Shown here piece by piece: positions 59,766 through 64,000 of a stretch of DNA of 64,000 bases. Source of the DNA: an uncultured Collinsella sp. GTDB lineage: Bacteria > Actinomycetota > Coriobacteriia > Coriobacteriales > Coriobacteriaceae. The DNA is taken from assembly GCA_902470805.1 (NCBI GenBank), contig CABRHX010000005.1:1-64000 (forward strand), given 5' to 3'. Within the stretch, counting starts at the first letter, position 1. Each line of letters begins with the position of its first letter. The position numbers were made by a program, and so were the translations under genes. The notes under the pieces are model-generated. The model had not been told where the DNA came from and made no database searches. It saw nothing but the letters and a program-made list of their open reading frames with translations.

Positions 59766-60284
59766 ATGGGCAATAAACGAGTCGTGGCTGATTCTTCACG
59801 CTGCATTGGATGCCAAACCTGTATGGCGGCGTGCATCGAGGCACACGATATTCCCGGCAACATCGCCGCGCCGCGCCTGCGCGTGACGCGTACGTACGAG
59901 ATCTCCGCACCGGTGGCTTGCCATCACTGCGAGGATGCCCCGTGCGCCAAGGCTTGTCCTACGGGCGCCTTGTTCTTTGATCCAAAGAACCATCGCATCG
60001 GCGTCAACGAGGACAACTGCATTGGCTGCAAGAGCTGCGTCATGGCATGCCCCTTTGGCGCCGTGAGCGTGGCGACCACGCAGGTCCCCGTCTTGATGGG
60101 TGACGTTCGCGTCGGTTCGCAGACTAAGAGCTTCGTGCTCAAGTGCGACCTGTGCGTGGACCGTCCCGGCGGTCCGGCGTGTGCCGAGGCATGCCCGACC
60201 AAGGGCCTCACCCTGGTAGACGAGGAGCGTCTGGCAGAACTGACTGCCGAGCGTGCCCGCGCCACCATCGAAAACGAGGCGTAA
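59766..60284 (+). CDS. 4Fe-4S dicluster electron-transfer protein (HydN-like)
   Basis: 172-residue ferredoxin-like subunit with four Cys clusters: CIGCQTCMAAC, CHHCEDAPCAKACP, CIGCKSCVMACP and CDLCVDRPGGPACAEACP. These 16 cysteines bind four [4Fe-4S] centres, as in HydN/HycB. It passes electrons from formate dehydrogenase to the hydrogenase. AGGAGGGAG precedes the ATG at 59766; the 58 open codons upstream cross the hairpin and look untranslated. First gene of the formate hydrogenlyase unit. Confidence 0.9.
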   Translation: MGNKRVVADSSRCIGCQTCMAACIEAHDIPGNIAAPRLRVTRTYEISAPVACHHCEDAPCAKACPTGALFFDPKNHRIGVNEDNCIGCKSCVMACPFGAVSVATTQVPVLMGDVRVGSQTKSFVLKCDLCVDRPGGPACAEACPTKGLTLVDEERLAELTAERARATIENEA

Positions 60285-60358
60285 GCGTCGGGCGACAGGC
60301 CCAATGATTGTCAAATAAGTACCGAGCATTCGGTAGCAGAAAAAGGAAGGAGGGTGTC

Positions 60359-62581
60359 ATGGAGAAGCATAAAGTGATCTGCCCGTACTGCGGCGCCGGT
60401 TGCCAGTTTAACCTCCTGGTCCAAAACGGCCAGGTCGTGGGCACCGAACCGCTCAACGGCATCACCAACCAGAGCGAGCTGTGCCTTAAGGGCATGAGCG
60501 GCTACGACTTCATCAACGACACCAAGATCTTGACTCCTCGCGTACTGCACCCGATGATCCGCCGCACTAAGGGCGCGGATCTTGAGCGCGTAAGCTGGGA
60601 CGAGGCACTGGATTTCACCGCATCTAAGATGCAGGCCATAATTGACGAATATGGTCCTAACGCTGTCATGACCACCGGCTCTTCGCGAGGCGGCGGCAAT
60701 GAGGCGAACTACGTCATGCAGAAGTTTACGCGTGCGTGCATCGGCACCCACAGCGTGGACAACTGCGCCCGTACTTGACACGGCCCTACTGTCCTCGGTC
60801 TGATGGACACGGTTGGTTCAGGTTGCATGTCATGCTCCATCCCCGGTATGGAGGATGCGGGCTGCATTTTCCTCTTCGGCTATAACCCTGCCGATTCGCA
60901 CCCCATCGTCGCAAGGCGTATCGTGCGAGCCAAAGAAAAGGGTTGCAAGATCATCGTCGCCGATCCGCGCCATATCGAAACCGCGCGTATCGCCGATCTT
61001 TACCTTCCGATCAAGAACGGTTGCAACGTCGCGTTCCTCAACGCCTTTGCCAACTGCTTGGTCAACGATGGCCTCTACGACAAGGAATTCGTCGCCGAGC
61101 ACACGAACGGCTTTGACGAGTGGTGGGAGACCATCAAGAACTACACTCCCGAATCCGTACAGGACATCACGGGTGTCGAGCCCGCGTTGATCCACCAAGC
61201 TGCCGAGATGTACGCCACGGCGAAGCCCTCTGCCATCATTGGCTGGGGCATGGGCGTATGCCAGCAGAAGCAGAACCTGAAGACGGTGCACACCATCGCC
61301 TCCATCGCCTGCGTTGCCGGCCAGATCGGCAAACCCAATTCCGGCCTCGCGCCCGTGCGTGGTCAGAACAACGTCCAGGGCTCCTGCGATATGGGCATGC
61401 TGCCCAACCTGTACCCTGGCTACCAGAAGGTCACCGACCCGGCAGTGCGTGCCAAGTTTGCCAAGGCTTGGGGCGTGCCCGAGGAAAAGCTCCCGCTCGA
61501 GGAGGGCTACAAGCTCACCGACCTGGGCCACCTGGTCGACGAGGGCAAGGTGCACTGCTTCTACAACTACGGCGAGGACCCGGTGCAGACCGAGCCCGAT
61601 TCGGCCGGTATGCGCAAGACGCTCTCCGAGCTGGATCTGTTCATTTGCCAGGACATCTTTATGACGCAGACGACCATGCTCGCCGACGTCATCCTGCCCG
61701 CTACCTCTTGGGGCGAGCACGAGGGTGTCTTTACCGCATCCGACCGTAGCTTCCAGCACTTTGACGCGGCCGTTCCGCCCAAGGGCGAGTGCCGTCACGA
61801 CTGGGAGATCTTCGCGGACCTGTCCACGCGTATGGGCTATCCCATGCACTACGACAACACCGAGCAGATCTGGAACGAGTGCATTAGCCTGTGCCCCAAC
61901 TTTGTGGGCGCGACCTACGAGAAGATGGCTCCCGAGGGCGGCTACGCCCAGTGGCCCGTCAAGAGCACCGATGTGAACGACCACGGTACGCCCGACATGT
62001 TCGCAGGCGGCAAGTTCACCACCAAGGATGGCCGCGCCAACCTGATGGCGCACGACTGGGAGGCGCCCTCCGAGCTTCCCGACGATGAGTACCCGCTCAT
62101 TCTGTGCACCGTCCGCGAGGTCGGTCACTACAGCTGCCGCTCGATGACCGGCAACTGCAAGACGCTGGCGCTGCTCGCCGACGAGCCCGGCTTTGTCCGC
62201 ATGAATCCCGCGGACGCCCAGGCGCGCGGCATCAAGAACGGCGACATCGTCTCGATTCATAGCCGCCGCGGCCAGGTATACAGCCGCGCCGACGTGAGCG
62301 ATCGCATCAATAAGGGCACGGTCTACATGACCTACCAGTGGTGGATCGGCAAGTGCAACGAGCTGACCATTCACAAGGTCGACCCGGTCTCGCATACGCC
62401 CGAGGACAAGTTCTCCGCCTGCCAGGTCGACGCCATTGCCGACCAGGTTTGGGCAGAGGGCGAGGTAGAGCGTCAGTACACCGAGCTCAAGCAGGCTCTG
62501 GTGGACGCCGCTGCTCCCCAGGACGTTGAGCCTGGCGCCGCCAAGTTCGACGACGAGACGCACGTGAACCAAATCGTGTAG
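60359..62581 (+). CDS. fdhF: Formate dehydrogenase H, selenocysteine-containing
   Basis: 740-residue molybdopterin oxidoreductase oxidising formate to CO2. The N-terminal [4Fe-4S] site is CPYCGAGCQF with a further Cys in ELCLKG. TGA at 60776-60778 falls in CART-U140-HGPTV, the exact place of the catalytic selenocysteine in E. coli FdhF (VUHGPSV); reading through it gives one continuous protein. Other motifs: GSSRGGGNEANYVMQKF, GWGMGVCQQKQN, GQNNVQGSCDMG and the C-terminal molybdopterin-binding half (NPADAQARGIKNGD). AAGGAGGG precedes the ATG. Preceded and followed by iron-sulphur subunits. Confidence 0.96.
60779..60815 (+). promoter_or_regulatory. Bacterial SECIS element in fdhF
   Basis: TGTCC (60790-60794) pairs with GGACA (60805-60809) around a ten-base loop that contains GGTCT, the SelB-binding loop sequence of the E. 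coli fdhF element, 11-30 bases after the TGA. Confidence 0.85.
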
Positions 62582-62659
62582 TCCCGTTCTCGTTGGCTTT
62601 TTGGGCCGGGCGTCCCGTACGTTCGGGAGCCCGGCCCGTTATTTTGAAAGGAAGTGGGG

Positions 62660-63277
62660 ATGAACCGCTTCATCGACATCAACCCGGAGAGGTGCATCGG
62701 CTGCGGAACATGCCAGTCCGCCTGTGCCGACGCCCACCGGATGCAGGGTCTTCAGGATACGCCGCGCCTGGCGCTCGTGAAGACCGGCGGTATTTCGGCC
62801 GCCCTTGCCTGCCACCATTGCGAGGGTGCTCCCTGCGCCGAGGTTTGCCCGGTGAATGCCATCGAGCACGATGGCGATCGCATCCACGTCAAGGAGCAGG
62901 AGTGCATCGGGTGCAGGCTGTGCGCCATCGCGTGCCCCTTCGGAGCCATCCATCCCGATGGCACGTCTATCGCCGGTGTCGCAGGCATGTGCGACCCGAC
63001 GCCTTCGTATCCTAAGTCCCTGAGCAGCCTGCTTACGTGGGCTCCTGGCCAGTACACCTGCGCCGTCAAGTGCGACCTGTGTGCCTTCGATCCGGACGGC
63101 CCGCATTGTGTGGCGGCGTGCCCCACCAAGGCGCTGACCGTCATGGGCGGCGCGGCCGATCGCGAGCTCGACGAGGCCAAGCGCCTGCGCTCGATCGAAA
63201 ACGGTCCAGTCGTCGACGTTACCGCTGTGGCCCAGGGCCTGTCCGAGAAAGCAGAAGGGAGCGTAAACAATGGATAG
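62660..63277 (+). CDS. 4Fe-4S ferredoxin-like subunit (HycB/HyfA-like)
   Basis: 205-residue electron-transfer subunit with CIGCGTCQSAC, CHHCEGAPCAEVCP, CIGCRLCAIACP and CDLCAFDPDGPHCVAACP, four clusters. A 20-residue insertion (about 100-120) separates the third and fourth motifs from the HydN-like protein pattern. AAAGGAAGTGGGG precedes the ATG. The stop overlaps the next gene by eight bases, so it belongs with the membrane part of the hydrogenase. Confidence 0.88.
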   Translation: MNRFIDINPERCIGCGTCQSACADAHRMQGLQDTPRLALVKTGGISAALACHHCEGAPCAEVCPVNAIEHDGDRIHVKEQECIGCRLCAIACPFGAIHPDGTSIAGVAGMCDPTPSYPKSLSSLLTWAPGQYTCAVKCDLCAFDPDGPHCVAACPTKALTVMGGAADRELDEAKRLRSIENGPVVDVTAVAQGLSEKAEGSVNNG

Positions 63278-64000
63278 CATGACGCTGTTTATCGCATCGC
63301 TTGCCGTCTCGTGCATCGGTGCGCTCGCCTCGGTTCTGCTGATCAAGGCCGATAACGCCGCCAAGACCGCCGGCTGCCTTATCGGCGCCGTCGCCGCGGT
63401 GCTTTCGTTTGTGGCCGGTATCCAGGCCGTGCTGGGCGATGTCACGTCGGTCGACACCATCGTGTTCTTCCCGTTTGCCCATTTCCAGCTGCTGCTCAAT
63501 CAGCTGTCCGGCCTGTTCGTGGCGCTCATCTCGGTGCTCGCGTTTGCCGGTTCGATCTACGGTCTCAACTACTTTGATGAGTACCCGGGCAAAAAGGGCC
63601 GCGCCGGCTTCTTCTTTAACACCTTCGTGGCGTCCATGATGCTCGTCATCACCGCCGACAACGTGTTTTGGTTCCTGGTGGCCTTTGAGCTTATGTCGCT
63701 GACCTCGTACTTCCTGGTCGTGATCGAGGAGAACGAGAACTCCATCCATGGCGGTTGGCTCTACTTTGTGATCGCGCACGTGGGCTTTGTGCTCATCATG
63801 GCGAGCTTCCTCACCATGACCAACTTCGCCGGTGGCTCGTTTGCCTTTGCGGATTTCCGCGCTACGCAGTTTAGTCCCGCGGTCGCATCCGTGTGCTTCG
63901 TGCTCGCCTTCTTTGGCTTTGGCGCCAAGGCCGGTATCATCCCGCTGCACGGCTGGCTGCCCAAGGCACATCCCGAGGCGCCGTCCAACGTGTCGGCCCT
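63270..64000 (+). CDS. hyfB: Proton-conducting membrane transporter, hydrogenase-4 subunit B-like (partial)
   Basis: First 243 residues of a NuoL/HyfB-type antiporter subunit, open at the window edge. At least seven hydrophobic spans; the proton-channel element ADNVFWFLVAFELMSLTSYFLVV (around residue 128) and FGFGAKAGIIPLHGWLPKAHPEAPSNVSAL are diagnostic. ATG at 63270 follows AGGGAGCG and overlaps the upstream gene. The remaining formate hydrogenlyase genes should continue beyond the window. Confidence 0.92.
   Translation, partial: MDSMTLFIASLAVSCIGALASVLLIKADNAAKTAGCLIGAVAAVLSFVAGIQAVLGDVTSVDTIVFFPFAHFQLLLNQLSGLFVALISVLAFAGSIYGLNYFDEYPGKKGRAGFFFNTFVASMMLVITADNVFWFLVAFELMSLTSYFLVVIEENENSIHGGWLYFVIAHVGFVLIMASFLTMTNFAGGSFAFADFRATQFSPAVASVCFVLAFFGFGAKAGIIPLHGWLPKAHPEAPSNVSA

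Noticed and set aside
60774..60805. fdhF split into two ORFs by a stop, taken as a frameshift or pseudogene
   Set aside because: The stop is TGA at the known selenocysteine position in CART-U-HGPTV, with a suitable loop downstream, so this is recoding.

Overview
The window looks like a chromosomal segment of a strictly anaerobic, GC-rich actinobacterium of the class Coriobacteriia, most likely Collinsella or a close relative. This is an inference from gene content and order: the pyridoxal-phosphate protein, sepF, yggT and divIVA division cluster, a four-domain ribosomal protein S1, fermentative and formate hydrogenlyase genes, two selenoproteins, and double-cubane-type reductases. No phylogenetic computation was possible. 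The sequence is ordinary chromosome, densely packed, with hairpin terminators between transcription units.

Layout. 0.2-5.4 kb: pgeF overlapping a complete high-affinity phosphate operon (pstSCAB, phoU). 5.6-8.1 kb: yggS, sepF, yggT (apparently with an ATC start) and divIVA. 8.2-14.1 kb: nitroreductase, low-affinity Pit phosphate transporter with its DUF47 partner, a Bax-inhibitor membrane protein, a PARG-like macrodomain protein and an SGNH hydrolase. 14.2-16.6 kb: thiD and thiC, with a TPP riboswitch before thiC. 16.7-23.7 kb: yaaA, M18 aminopeptidase, polA and a Cof-type HAD phosphatase. 23.7-27.4 kb: argG and argH, preceded by an arginine-rich short ORF and separated by a 56-codon ORF. 27.8-34.7 kb: ndk, rpiB, cysteine desulfidase, HAD hydrolase, rpsA, RNase P RNA and yigZ. 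34.9-41.4 kb: metY, an MFS exporter, xpt, a GGQ release-factor-like protein, a diacylglycerol kinase-family protein and a CLC transporter. 41.6-47.1 kb: moeA, moaB/mogA and modABC for molybdenum cofactor and molybdate uptake.

47.2-55.4 kb is the most interesting region. Two diverged HgdB/double-cubane-cluster reductase paralogues are followed by their ATP-dependent activase, a family-4 glycosyltransferase, selD (itself a selenoprotein), yedF, a DUF3343 protein and a class V cysteine desulfurase-like enzyme. The genes lie on one strand, and several overlap. 55.4-59.4 kb carries brnQ, tRNA-Pro, tRNA-Gly, an AbiEi/DUF559-like protein and a RelB/PIN toxin-antitoxin pair. 59.8 kb to the edge is the start of a formate hydrogenlyase operon with a selenocysteine FdhF. 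Molybdate uptake, cofactor synthesis and selenophosphate supply all serve FdhF, so three metal or selenium modules within 20 kb fit together.

Intergenic spaces contain long hairpin repeats. One roughly 70-bp palindromic family occurs five times, always just downstream of a minus-strand gene. A second roughly 100-bp family occurs two or three times. Two further loci carry perfect inverted repeats with 28- and 33-bp arms. No CRISPR array, insertion sequence or rRNA was seen.
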